Shown: positions 24,104 through 36,361, counted from the stretch's first letter. The stretch: 64,000 bases of DNA from Cunninghamia lanceolata (GCA_027924645.1 BSBN01001251.1:3100001-3164000), one strand, 5' to 3'. The notes: generated by a model from the sequence alone, not told the origin. Program-made: numbers and translations.

Positions 24104-27100
24104 ATGGATACTCCTCTTATTGTTGACATTACTGAAAGGCCCCATCCAAACTTTAAGAAGCATCCGTAGAAATCAGTCAAAATCAAACCTTTAGGAGCAT
24201 TTTCTGGTATCCCATACAGAGTTTTGCATGTTGAGGATATTAGGGCATACATCCACTGTAGCATAGATGAATTTGGAATCTAAAACTCTTGGATTTGTTT
24301 AACAACTACCTAAGGGATGATAGCTATGAATTGAAACTGAAATACAAAGCCCTAGAAAGCAAACATTTTCTGCAAGTCATTAAATTTCTGACATTTGATG
24401 AGAATGAGTGGGTTTGATATATCTTGAGTTGAATACATGATGAGTTCATGTGGCTATTGAAACCATTCAAGATTACAAAGGATGTTATCAAGATTGTAAT
24501 TGGGTTAAATTCAACTGGTGGATTACCCATGCTGAAGGCTGTGAAAAACCAGACAGTGACCAATGCTATCGGTGCCAAGTTTGACAAAAGGGCAATGACT
24601 ATCAATGATATTATAGAACCGGATGTTAAGTTTGCCTCTATGGTGATTGGCTACAAGATTTATCACTCCAGTAGGGAGAATTCTGTCTCCAGAACTACCA
24701 TATATGCAACATATCAAATGTTGAAAGAAAATGCAGATTATGACCTATGTGAGCTGTTGTAGAACCAACTAATTGAAAATTTGAGCAAAATCAAAAGGGA
24801 TAAGAAAAAAACATTTAAATACGGTTCCCTAGTTATATGTTTGTTCTTCTATTTTATGAATGAAGTTCCTGGAGTACAAGGTGTGCACTGGACAAACGAC
24901 AGACCAGTTGCATGGCAAATAAGAGATCATCTACTCAACATTGGAGACTCAAGTGTGCAGAAGACTGCAATCTGAGGTTACTTTAAAAATTTTCAAAATA
25001 TGATGCATTCTAGGGAAAGAATCCCTAATTCAATAGTTGAGAAATACAAGGATGAAATTTGTTTTATGGTAGACACTGATCAGTGCCTAATGGAGGCTAT
25101 AGAACCCAGAACTATATGGATTATGCCTATGGGCTATGAGGTTGATGATAAGATCTTGGACATGTATGCTCAACATCTCCTAAGCAAATCAAAAGACACC
25201 TCTGTTGAAAGGTTTGGAACATATAAGGAGCTAAGTCTAAAATTGCATGTTGAGCTTAGGCAACCAGAAATCAAGAGAAAAGTTCAGAGGCAAGTTGAAA
25301 GGTATGCTGAAAGCATTGGCCTAACCAAGGAGGTAGTGAAGCAAAATAGAGAAAGAATTGAAAAGGTTGAAAAGGAAAAGCAGGATAAGAAACAAGAAGA
25401 TGCTTCAGTGGAACCATCCTCCACTTCAAGGACAACTAGGAGCTCTGCTGCTGCTTCTGTTCCCCCTAAACCTGCAAAACCAGAAGATAGACTATCCAGT
25501 GAAGAAAGTAAGAGAAAGAAAACAAAGGCCACAAGAACTTTTGTGAGAACAAAAGATGATGAGGAGATGGAGACAGATGAAGAAGTTAAAGAGATAAGAT
25601 CTAAGAGAGCCAAGATTTCAAGGGCTCCTGAGGACCCTCCTTCTAGAAGCAAAAAGGCAAGTAAAAAGCAAGAGACTGGTAAGGTTGCTATGACTATTGA
25701 TGAAATTGTAAAAACAATTACTGTTCATGGAAACTTAAGGCCTATCAGAAAATATTGTGATAGTTTTGATGAAGCAAATAAGAAAATCTTGGAGGATGCC
25801 ACCATCTTGTCTTGAATAAATTCAATAGAGCTCTATTGGAAATTTTGCAAGAAATTCCTAAAAGTTTAAGGAAAATACTAGAGATGAGGAAGGAAGCCAC
25901 CAAGGATAAAGACATAGAACTCAGAGAATATGTCCTCTCCACCTTATGTCCAGTAATGACCAGAAGGGAAGCAGATAAAATCCTCAAGGAAGTTAAGGAG
26001 AAATTTAGAAGCAAGATCTGGATGAACAAGCTAATGCTTGGTAAAACTAAGGAAGTTGTAAAAGAAACAGAGGAAATTTTGAAGAAGGCCCTAGATAAAG
26101 ATAAATATTATATTGTTTCAGAAAAACAAGTCAAGGAAGACAATCCTTCAGTTCTGGAACAAGAGACTTCAGAAGGAAAGATTGGAGAGGGAAATGATGA
26201 CCAAAATAATACTCTAGATCCTCCAGAGAAAACTAATGAAGAGACACTAAGTCCTACTCAAGATGACTCAGAGAAGAACGAGGATCAGAAATCAGAAGAG
26301 GCTGAAGACAAAAGGGATACTCAGGATCAAATAGATAAAGTCAACATAGAAGTAAACATGGAAACAGAAATTCCCATTGAAATTAACCCACAACAAAAGA
26401 AAGAAGAAGTCAAGGGCAATGAAGATAAAATAGAAGAAGATGGTACAAATGTTGATGCACCCAAATAAAATAGTCCTAATACTGATACTGGGAAAACTCA
26501 AGGAAAGGAAAGTGTTCCAGAAATTGTGGCAAGAGACACTACAGATGCAATAAAGAGTTTTCTGAGTAAAGAGATACTAGAGTTTGATGAACCTGAACTG
26601 ATTCAAGGACCACTCAACCTGGATACTTTCTCTCCGGTCCAATTGATGAAGATAACATCTTTCACACAAGCCAAGGCAAGAGAAAAGGTATTGAAATCTC
26701 ACATAGAGGACAATGAGCTGCTAGGCCTTGCATCTGGTATATTGGAGAAAATAATGCCAACGTTCTAGAAGAATCCATCTGATTCTCCCTCTAGAAATCT
26801 GAAAAGCCTTGTAAATTTTGTAAGTACTCATTTTGAGTCCTTTGAAAAATCTGCAGAAGTTAAAGTCAGAATAAATTTAATAGCAAAAGATTTGATGCAC
26901 TTAAAGGCATGATTGTGATAGACAGATTAGTGCTAGATAACAGTATAAAGAGTACTCAAAATGCTCTTTCAGAAGAGGCAATATATATAAGTTTTGTTTA
27001 TCTACTCCTAAAGTTATAGATGATATAGAAGATAAAGTAAAGGACTCCAAATAGAAATTGTCAAGTATATCCCAAGCTTTTGATTCGTTGACAGTATCAG

Positions 27101-27414
27101 TGGCAAGTAAGGAGTGTCAAGAAATCAGTCTGTTGAAAGAAATTAAGAAGTTGACAAGAGAAAAGGAGAACATTGAAGCAAGAATGGGTGAGCTCTGGGG
27201 ACTAATTTCCCCTAAGATAGAAGTAATATTCAATGTTGTGACAAAAGCCCAAACTATTGCACAAACAGGTGATCCCATTGACCTCCAGAAGGTTGAAGCC
27301 CAAGCATTTTTGTTCAATGGCCACATTTTAACTTTGAATAGTATGAAGAAGAGTTGGGATATAGAGTTGGCCCTGCTGAAGAATATTTTTGGAGATGTAC
27401 TTAAGTATATGTAA
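24104..27414 (+). pseudogene. Cargo ORF of element A: globular N-domain, KE-rich coiled coil, acidic tail
   Basis: This is a roughly 1,000-codon protein in pieces. After a lead-in (from ATG 24,104) and a frame change, one frame runs from 24,277 to 25,815 with four stops (about 24,414, 24,429, 24,760 and 24,973). It shifts by -1 at 25,812 to a frame running to about 26,768 and beyond with a stop at 26,466. It ends in the 27,058-27,414 frame. The N-terminal part contains PFKITKDVIKIVIGLNSTGG, then KYGSLVICLFFYFMNEVPGV and WTNDRPVAWQI. The middle is K/E-rich coiled coil with basic clusters (SKRAKISR, SRSKKASKKQ), followed by a very acidic, Q/E/D-rich tail. No protease, integrase or RT motif is present. 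The N-domain may be distantly related to the accessory ORFs of elements B and C. Function is unknown; a DNA- or chromatin-associated role is only suggested by the charge pattern. Confidence 0.65.
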
Positions 27415-27509
27415 ATATAACTTAAGGATTGGTTGTACATATGTGGCATTGTATACAAAATTTTTGGGTAAATCTTGGCTTGCGGATTCCATCCTTTACC
27501 ATTGATGTC

Positions 27510-27570
27510 AAAGGGGGAGTGAGAGATAGTGAAAAATGAAAGAAAATGAAGAATCCATCAAAGGGGGAGC
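27510..27570 (+). repeat. Two extra polypurine-tract-like motifs
   Basis: TCAAAGGGGGAG occurs at 27,509-27,520 and again at 27,559-27,570, upstream of the true PPT (CCAAAGGGGAG, 27,653-27,663). The first is preceded by CATTGATG, a word also present inside the LTR. Confidence 0.75.
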
Positions 27571-27652
27571 AGTGGAAGAATATATAAGTGTACACAGTAG
27601 AGGGAGTCAATCATGACACTTAGTCATTTTTCACTAAGTGTTGCCATCAATG

Positions 27653-27665
27653 CCAAAGGGGAGAT
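27653..27665 (+). other. Polypurine tract of element A
   Basis: CCAAAGGGGAGAT lies immediately before the 3' LTR (TGTTGGC), in the position of a plus-strand primer. Confidence 0.85.
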
Positions 27666-28795
27666 TGTTGGCAAGAGACACTGCTACGCATGACAGGTGT
27701 TGTCATTGATGGCAACTAAGTCCATTCCACACATCGGTAGTGAAGTATTAGATCATATCGGAAGTCGGTTCCAAGATTTATCCAGTCTAGATAGACAAGA
27801 ATAGGGTATATGGCAGAGTTCAGTATTTTGGCCAGCGGATCTCTCTAGTTAATTATTGCATGTTGCAAATTTGAGGGAGTATAGAGGAACGTCAGAACAA
27901 TCCAAATCCAAGATTTCAGCCTCTGGTGATAAAGGGATTAAAAGTTATGAGCATCTGAGTACCGGGTCCTAATATGATAGGACAGTTTAGTGAAGAATAG
28001 GCCAACTTGTATTAGATCCTTATGCGGATCTAGTAGAAGTGTTTTGGTGAATTGTGTATGGGATATAATGTTAGTGGCCGACATGAACGGTGACCTACAA
28101 GTGTTATTTTTGGTACGCATCAATATTGATGTATGGATTCAGCCGACAGAACAAAGTTCTTATATTGTTTGTTAAGTTCTTCACAAGGCCAACAGAAAGG
28201 AGATTGAATTATTGATGTGGATATATATAGCTGATAGATTCAAGTATTGTGGGGTGTGAGTGTGATGTGAATATGGTGTAAGTGCAAAAAAGGTAGACAG
28301 AAGTGCGAAAGAGAAGAGATCTGAGGTCCGGATATGGCAGAGCAGTAAACAGGGTAGAACAAAGATGAAGTGTGCAAAATCAGTATTCTGTGCTTAACTG
28401 AAACTGAATTCTTGCATTGGCAGATGCTACTTATCAGTTCAACAATCTGTAATCCTTTTGTAAATATTATTGTAGGTAGTGAGCCTCTCTTGAGCAGTGA
28501 GCTCTGGGTAGTGAGCTTGAATGCATGTGCATTCCTCTTTTGTAATACTTTTAACAGAGTATAATCTTTGTGGGTTAACCCCCACCATGGTTTTTCCCTT
28601 AATTGGGTTTCCACATCAAAATCTTGGTGTCAAGTGTGTTGTTTATGTTTCTGCTCATGTGTTGTTGATTCATGCTTTAATGTTTAAATCATTAATCTGA
28701 TAGTAAGTTGATAAAGAAGGTTAAAAACAAAAAAGTTTAAATTTGTGTGACAATTGATTCACCCCCCCTCTCAGTTGTCTGGTCTAATTCCAACA
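27666..28795 (+). repeat. 3' LTR of element A
   Basis: 1,130 bp, the same length as the 5' LTR and collinear with it, with scattered substitutions (for example CTACACATG versus CTACGCATG). It ends CCAACA before the AGAGG duplication. Confidence 0.92.
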
Positions 28796-28800
28796 AGAGG

Positions 28801-29367
28801 TCTATGTTTGAGTGTTTAAAAAGTGTTTTGGAAGTGTTTAGAGCCTAGAAAAGTGTCTTGGAAGACAAGTGATGAGTTTTTGAAGGCAAACCTGATTTTG
28901 AGTTGTAAAGTCAAACTTAACCCTAGGTTCATTGTATCTAGACATTTATCATTTATTTAACCTTTTCTTCAAGTTGTGTAGACGGTTAGCCTTTCTACCT
29001 TGGTTATTTCTATTTTAGATATCAAGGGTTTTGGTAAAATGAGGAGTTTGGAGGAAGAGCTTAAGAGCTTGGAGAAGAGGAGAGCTTGAAGAACTTGGAT
29101 CAAGGGCTTTCTCAACCTTGTTGAAGCATTGAGGTAGGCTCTTTAGCTATTTTTGAGCGTGTATTGTATTGTTTGTTGTAAAAATAAAGGTTGAAAAAAA
29201 CTTGCTGATTTTTCTTGAAATACTTTTGTTATTGTTGTAAAAATCTATTGTTGTGTTGTGCATTTGTGTTGAAACTCATGTGGGATGAGGGTTATGTTGT
29301 GTTGGGTGCAGATCTTCCCATTTGGGTTAAGAGCCACACATGTATTGGGGTTGCGAGAGGTGTGGAC
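28801..29367. other. Intergenic DNA between elements A and B, no gene
   Basis: G/T-rich sequence with no supported frame. It is continuous with the left flank of A (before 21,259) and with the right flank of B (from 41,508), once the insertions are removed. Confidence 0.55.
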
Positions 29368-29372
29368 CCTCT

Positions 29373-30777
29373 TGTAGAAGAAAACTAATGTGTTGTAGAC
29401 TTAACATAATTTAGGGATAAACCTATCTGAACAATCCACTCTATCATTGCGTTCCTACATTAAATTATCAACCAAGGAGCGTAAGCTTATGATGGCACTG
29501 CACTGTATGTGCCTTCAGGGCTCATATTCTTTCTAAACTATCTTATCCAAACCTATTCAGGCTATTCTACTCTGCTGGAATTCACAAAAATGCAAGAACA
29601 GTAAAAACAACTACAAAATCTAGTGGCTACGGGTACCTGCAGCATAAGCTGTAGATGATTGCTATCAACAGGAAATTACAGAATTAACTCAAAACATCCA
29701 AAATGATAAAAGAACTAATTCTAACCTTTGGAGGACTTAAAGTTGATAAAGCATGCACTTATTCATGAACCATACTACTTGTAATTCAACAACCAAAGAA
29801 ATCTAAGTGACTCGTGATGTATCTATGTGCAAATGAAAAGCTGATTTAACAATGAATGCATAAAGGAACAAGTAAATAAATGAAGTGAGGATCAGTACCT
29901 TGAGTGGTAGGCTCAGGGGACTGACTCACTTAACTGAGAATCAAATCTAGTTCAAACTTCTACGCATCTTCATAACACATAGTTCATTCACTTCATATCA
30001 TAAAACAAATTCTCTTTTAGATTGTATTCAATAATGACATTTCTTAATAAAACATGTATGTATCTTCCAATATAGAAAGTAGAGTAATAATAGAGTAACA
30101 ACTGAGTAATTGGAAATAAAGTAACTAAATTGACATCTAACTCATCCCTTCTAACTTATACAAAAATGGGAGAGTTTTATGCAACTACTAACTGACTTCA
30201 ACCATCAATCCATTCCTAGATACTAGGATACAGGTTTGAGATCAATTTATTAATCTAATTGAATAGAGGAAGCAGAGTCCTATCCAAACAAGAGGTCTTA
30301 TGCAATGGATCTCATGAAGAAAACACATAAGCTACATTTGAAACAAGTCTTCTTCTTCTTCTATATTTATTTATGTCCATGATGGTTCACATTCGTCCTC
30401 CAGCTACCTGCACATTTGGAATCCAACTTGACTTCCTTTAATTCTCCTGTCTTCAGCTTGGCTGTAAATGCTCATTTCCTTGATGACACATTCTTGTTGC
30501 ACAGGGGTTAATTCACAAAACATATGCACACAAATAACCTTCATGACTAAACTATAGGATTCCATATATATTGCATGCATACTTATATTTAAATCATTCA
30601 ATTGATAACATCATCACCATATTCCATATTAATAATATAGGTTCAAAGTCTTGCAAAGTATATAAAAAGACAACATATAATGATAGTGATGTTGGTAAAG
30701 TGTTTGGAGGATGATATGGAAAAGTTCTTAAAAGCATATAAAACAACATAAAAAGAGATCAATAATTCAACCCAACA
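29373..30777 (-). repeat. 3' LTR of element B
   Basis: 1,405 bp. On the minus strand it begins TGTTGGGTTG and ends TTCTACA. It is collinear with 40,109-41,502 with small indels. Confidence 0.92.
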
Positions 30778-30795
30778 TTCCCCCCAACTTAAACT
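30778..30795 (-). other. Polypurine tract of element B
   Basis: On the minus strand, AAGTTGGGGGGAA immediately precedes the 3' LTR start. Confidence 0.75.
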
Positions 30796-30832
30796 TTTGC
30801 TTACCCTCAAGAAAAATCATTGAATTGAACAC

Positions 30833-33358
30833 CTAGGGGAGAAGATTGTAGTACAAAGTAATCTGCCTCAAGTCCATTATTTCTCTGACTCTTGAACCTT
30901 GCTTAAGATAAAAACCGTTGTAACAAGAAAGCCTATCCAATCTGATTGACTCTGCATTCCTACACTCATCACCCTTTTCCCCTGTCCAATGTGGTACTGG
31001 ATAAAGGAGAATAGGAGGATGGAATGTAAGTGGTAGCCATCCTACTCCTATTTGCTCTGAAATCCAGATATACTTGCGCAGTCTCTCAAACATATTCATA
31101 AAATTTTGAAAAGAATGAGGCTCTTTCCTCTGCAGTGCTGGAGTCAGACTATTCCATCTATCTTGCACATACCTAAGACAAATTTGAAGCATAGGCCTTG
31201 CTAACTATTATATCCTCCTGTGATCTCGTAGTCTTAAATCCATAATTATTTTACCTGGGCCTTTGTGTGAGAGGAGTGTTAAACATTAAGTGAGGATTAC
31301 ATTAGGATTTAGTGCTTCCCTTCTGACCTATAGTGTCACTATTTTTTCTTGTTCCTCATACTTATCCATCAACTCCCCTATGAGATTTTCATTCTTGAGG
31401 TATGATAACAGTGCCCTAATCTGCAAATCCCCAACATACATTGAAGGGTTCCATTCTGTATCCTCTTCCATTAAGTAGTTATGCAAATAGTATTCACACA
31501 ATTGGTCTTGCTCCTCTAAACTGACTTCCTTAAAATGGATGTAGAAAATATTCCTTGAATGTAAAGTAGGATGATTATTAATGAATCTATTAAACTAAAA
31601 ACTAAGAAACTTTTCTTTCAAAAACAATGCATATACCCTTGGTGGAGGTCTACACCCAATGATCTGTATAGCCCTATGAATTACCTCTGTCAACTTATCC
31701 TCCAACCTTTTTATCACCAACTTCTTATCTTCTATTAATGCATTGAAATTCTATTTTTCCTTCTCCCAGTTTTCCTTTTCTTGTTTGAATTCATGAGTGA
31801 GTTTCATTAACACAAAACCTAAAGACAAAGTAGTGTGGTATACTAGAGTTCTTGTTACAGGAGGTTGTGGAGTGATTACCTCATTTTCTTTAGCATTTGT
31901 TTTAATTATAGCCATCTATGCTAACAAATCTAAATTAGTTCTATGGCCATAGGTGTGAATCCTCTCCTAAAACTCTTGTATTCTTTTCTCCTTTTCTTTG
32001 TCCTTCTCTTCATATCCTTTCACCTGCTCTTCCAAGTGTTTTATTCTGTCAAGAGCTTCTCACAGTTTTTTTCTTATGTCTCTATCCTCCAATAATTCTT
32101 TTTATTTCTCAAAATTCAGACCTTCATCACTATCATTCTGAGTTATATCAAAAACGTCCTTAGCAGAACTACTAGGAACTGACTTTCCCATTTTCTTTGC
32201 AATAAATGGATCCTCTGAATCAGAATCAGAAGTCGAAGAAACATACCTTCTCTTTTTGGCAGATACATTAACATTTTCACAAGCATTAGTAGAGACATCC
32301 TCAGGAACATCAGTAGGAACATCAACAGGAACATCATCAGGGGCAATTCCTCCTTTATCTGAATCTAAATTCACTAGTGTTGGATCATGATGCTGTTGTC
32401 CTTCACCTTTTTCCTGCCCCTATTCTTTAACAGTTCTTTCCTTCACACTTTGCCTCTTTAACCTTCCTGAGCACCTAGGAGCAGAGGTCTCCTATTTGGT
32501 TTCATCTTTCCTTTTCTTTTTACTCCTCTTCCTCTTCTTTTCCCCTGCATCTTCTCCCTTCTCAGTGCTCTTAGGATTCTCAACACTTTTCTTATTTCTC
32601 TTTTTCTTAACATGTGTTGAATCAATGCTTCTCATAGGTTTAGGTTTAGAAGATGACGGTTCCTCTGGAGTGTTATCCTCTTGTAGCCCCTCTTGCACAA
32701 GCTCAATTTCAGGTCCAAAGTCATATGGAGGTTCATTCTCTGCTTCAGGTTCCTCTAACAGTGTTGTGATATCTACACATTGTTTAAAAGCTTCCCAATC
32801 AACCTGAGGGTGTTGAATTCTTAGGCTCCTCTTTATCAATAAGCCTATTAAACAATGATGGGACAATGTGGTGTCTGCTTGTTTCTTCTGGTATTCAGAT
32901 GCCATCCTTTTCAACATATTATACAAGAAATTGGGGACGTTGACTAGCTTATCATGGTGGAGATGATTAAGCAACTTAAAATGTACGGTATACAACAAAT
33001 TATGCCGGCCATCACAGGTAATGTATTTAATGATGTATGAAACACATTTTCCCTAGAAAAATGGAAGGGATAATCTTTTTGTACCTTGTGTCGTCGAGTC
33101 CAAATGCTCTCCTCTCTCTCAGAATTCTTCCCTCGCTGCAGCTACATCAGCATGAGCTGGATACTCAGACCCTATGCATGGAAATCCTATGACTTGGGCA
33201 ATGGCCATCTCTGAAGCATCTACTATCAATCCCCTAACCATTGCCTCATCATACTGCAGTGTCGCTACAAATTCTTTTGCTATTTCGTTATTGTACTCTG
33301 TCAACTTCAAAAAGTAGTCCAACCATCCTACTCTGGTAAAGAGTGGTAGCACTAACAC
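30833..33358 (-). pseudogene. Accessory ORF of element B (copy 2), 841 codons in one frame with stops
   Basis: The pieces at 33,358-33,119, 32,998-32,492, 32,374-32,102 and 31,192-30,833 share one reading frame, so 842 codons (with the stop) survive without net frameshift, broken only by point stops. The N-domain (about 1-110) contains LFTRVGWLDYFLKL, EFVATLQ and VRGLIVDASEMAIAQVIGFP. The middle has acidic stretches and a strongly basic cluster (KKRKRSKKKRKDE, about residue 280) that could be a nuclear localisation signal, then a DVP-rich repeat near 32,300-32,345. A coiled coil (about 32,100-31,700) precedes a C-terminal domain with MYVGDLQIRALLSYL. No signal peptide or membrane segment is evident, which argues against an envelope protein despite the 'env' position. 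The true start may lie slightly upstream, because the 33,358 codon is GTG. Confidence 0.7.
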
Positions 33359-34557
33359 ATCCTCTAATATTTCTTTATGTACAAATGGCTCTCACCGTAC
33401 TGCATCACCCCCCATTATGTCTGTATTCTACAATTTCTTGAAGCCTCAATTTCTCAATTTCTGCTAAACTCCAATTCTACCACCATGAAGAGAACCAATC
33501 TACAGTTACTACCCCTTTTCTATTCTTCCCACTGTAGCTTTCTTAGGGTAACAAATTCATAATTTGGCGAAACAAGGAAGGTTTACTATTTTAGAAAATG
33601 GCATAGGATGTTCTCAAAAAAACAAAGATAGCAAAAATGGTGAAAACTAAAAAATTAAACCCCTCCCCCCAACTAAACTGTGAAGTGACCTCACTTCATG
33701 TGGCAAGTGAAATGCAAGGAAGAGGAATTATTAATTGGAATGGTGATAAACATTTTTGCATGCATGAATTAAATAAGAAGTAATAATGAATATAAAAAGA
33801 AAGCTAAGTATAATCATTGAAAATTACCATATGTACACACGTTATGGAATAAATGATCAGCTCACCTTAGAATTTGAGAACATGTACTCGGCATTTGATT
33901 TGATACAAGTAGGATGACATGCATGCGGAGGAATGGTAAGGTGGCGGGTACTGCGGAGTTGATTTGATGTGATAGCGCGCAATGTGGAAATAAACAACTC
34001 ACTAGCTTGAGTTGACACCTTTGCAGTGGCGCTAGAGTTATTGCATAATGAATGAAGCAATGTGTAGATGATGTGAAATGAGTAGGAAAAATGGTGTATT
34101 GCATGCCAAAGTAGTGAAGATATTTGCAGACGGAAGTTGCTATGGGTGCGTCCAGTATAGGTCCTGACTGAATAGTTATCTATGCAATATGTCAGGTCCC
34201 AACTAAAATAGGTCCCAACTAAAAGTGAAAATAGGTCCCTCTGGAGTTGACTATGGTCATCTTGGATAGTGTACTGTGTGTGCATAAGAATTATAAAGCA
34301 TGAAAAATTAAGTCTCAGCGACAGGGGTTGAGTATGGCAACTCAACCTTTGCATCACTAGACAGGATTGGTGGATCATCTTTTGACAGTGTATTAGCTAG
34401 TGTCACAGAACCTTCATCAGGAGTGCCAGGAGTACACCATACTGAGTGGCTACAGAAACAAGAAAATCATTCTTCTAAAGTGGCTTCGTATACAGTTTTA
34501 GCATGTGTCCATTTACTAGCAGAGAAAACCAAACCTCATCAATGGTCTGTAATTAGA
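33359..34557 (-). other. Element B spacer between integrase and accessory ORF
   Basis: About 1.2 kb. The right part still reads as the integrase C-terminal extension (a VNGxRLK-like stretch near 34,510). The rest has no supported frame. The 173-codon minus frame at 33,857-34,378 has no recognisable content. Confidence 0.5.
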
Positions 34558-35700
34558 CTACACCATTAGGGAATACTTGTTTAATCTCATATGGTCCCAA
34601 CCACCGGGACTAAAGCTTACCCTTGAAGTCTTTGTATCTTGAATAATAGAGAAGTGGCCAATCACTAGCAGTGAATTCTTTAGTTTGATATACTTGTCAT
34701 GCCATTGGACCCTTTGTTTCTGTATAACCTCTGTGTGGTGGATGGCTTCTAATATGATTTCATCAAGAGCATTCAAATGTTGTAGTCTATCTTTCTGAGC
34801 TTTTGTCAAATCCATCCCTAATTCTACTGTTGTCCTTAGGGTTTTGTATTCAAATTCTATAGGCAGGACTGTTGTCTTTCCGTAGACCAATTCATAAGGT
34901 GTAAACCCTATAGTTGTCTTCCAGGTAGTTCTATATGCCCAAACAACTTCTGGTAACCTAGAAACCCAATCCCTTATGTGAAGTTGTACTGTCTTTGTCA
35001 ATATGTTCTCAATTTCTCTGTTTGTGACTTCAACCTTACCATTAGCCTGAGGATGGTAGGGCGTGGACTTTTTGTGTCTAATCTGATATTCCTCCACCAC
35101 TCTAGTGATTAAATTTGATGTGAATTGTGGGCCTTGATCAATCACTATCTCCCTTAGTACACCATATCTAGTGAAGATGTCCTCATACAAAATTTTTTCC
35201 ACATTGCCATCTCTAGCAAACTGTAAGGCTTTAACTTCCACCTATTTGGTTAAGTAATTAGTACATACCAGGATATATTCCTTGTTGTTTGAAGTAGGAG
35301 AGATAGGACCAACAAAATCTAGTCCCCACTTATCAAAAGGAGCTAATGAGATTTGTGGCTACAAAGGCATTTCATCACTTCTGGTAGGTCTCCCCATCCT
35401 TTGACACCGATCACAACTTCTAGTATACTTGACAATATCTTTATGAAGTGTTGGCTAGTAATATTCTGTTGTCAATATTTTGAAGGCAGTCCTTTTGGTT
35501 GCAAAGTGGCCACCACAGGGTTCATCATGGAAGGCCTTCAATATATCAAATACTTCATCCTCTCTGATACATCTTCTCATAATGTTATTTGGGCCAGTGT
35601 AGAATCTATAAATCCAAGAATAAGGAAAACATTTGTGAACTAGTTGTCTCTTCTCCCTTAGAGAAAAGTAACTTGGAATATGCCCTGAAACCAAATAATT
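34558..35700 (-). pseudogene. Integrase of element B
   Basis: On the minus strand the zinc-binding N-terminus (HDEPCGGH, then SCDRCQR) lies in the frame ending at 35,455 and just beyond it. The core follows with D in KWGLDFVG, D in VIDQGPQF and E in GKVEVTNREIE. The frame from 35,241 to 34,558 is open for 227 codons and shares its phase with 35,880-35,455. In-frame stops occur between them (for example, the tryptophan expected in the TKWVE motif is a stop). The gene is immediately followed by the spacer and accessory ORF rather than by the LTR. Confidence 0.88.
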
Positions 35701-36361
35701 GGCTATGTCTGCATACCATGGAGTGTGTATAGTTAGAGAAAATGGATGCTCATCAGGAAAAGAGTCATCACCCACTCCTTCTGATGATTGTGTGGGCAGT
35801 CTAGATAGAAAATCAACAACTACATTAGCTTTCCCTGGTTTGTCAACAATTGCTATGTCAAATTCTTGCAGTAACAACAACCATCAGACAAGTCTACCAC
35901 CCACTATTGGCTTATTCATCAAATATCTAATTGCTGCATAATCTGTATGTATGAACACTTTATAACCAGTAATGTAGTGTCTGAATTTGTTAATGGCATA
36001 AACAACTGCGAACATTTCTTTTTCTGTCATAAATGTAGTTCAACTCAGCTTCCTGTAGGTTTTTACTTACATAGTAAATTGCATACTCCTTAGTTCCTTC
36101 TTTCTGGCCTAGGATTGCTCCAATAGTAAAGTCTGATGCATCTATGTGGATGTGAAAAGGCAGTGTCCAATTTGGACCTCTAAGAACTGGAGCCTATGGC
36201 AAGGGTGCTTTTAGCTTTTCAAAGGAAGTCTAACAGTCTGGTGTCCATTCAAATTCACTGTCCTTTGTCAACAGAGTAAATAGAGGTGCAACAATTTTGC
36301 TAAAATCTTGAATGAATTTCCTGTAATAACCTACATGTCCCGGGAAGCTCCTTACATCCTT
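35701..36361 (-). pseudogene. RNase H and connection domain of element B
   Basis: The minus strand reads HIDASDFTIGAILGQ (catalytic-type D near the start) and AIYYVSKNLQEAEL at about 36,165-36,050, in a frame with several stops. The end of the domain is represented by FDIAIVDKPGKANVVVDFLS, the VKGKxNxVADxLSR-type motif, at about 35,865. A frame change occurs between the two parts. Confidence 0.8.

Larger units (their letters stand above)
21264..28795 (+). mobile_element. Element A: complete Copia-like element carrying a cargo ORF instead of pol
   Basis: The two LTRs are 1,130 bp each (21,264-22,393 and 27,666-28,795), TGTTGGC...CCAACA, flanked by AGAGG at 21,259-21,263 and 28,796-28,800. An iMet-type PBS and a polypurine tract are in place. 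The interior (5,272 bp) holds a gag remnant with four zinc-knuckle-like motifs, then a long decayed ORF with no match to protease, integrase, RT or RNase H. The gag type (coiled coil, a DKHGLGYE linker, then knuckles) and the LTR style point to a Copia lineage of SIRE/Tork type. Without pol, the element must have been mobilised in trans, so it is a non-autonomous element with its own coding content. Confidence 0.9.

Noticed and set aside
30833..33358. Accessory ORF of element B as an envelope glycoprotein
   Set aside because: Position fits 'env', but no signal peptide, membrane helix or cysteine-rich ectodomain is visible; the sequence is charged, coiled-coil and nuclear-signal-like.
33857..34378. 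173-codon minus frame between integrase and accessory ORF of B
   Set aside because: Not in the phase of either gene, no motif, composition like the surrounding spacer.
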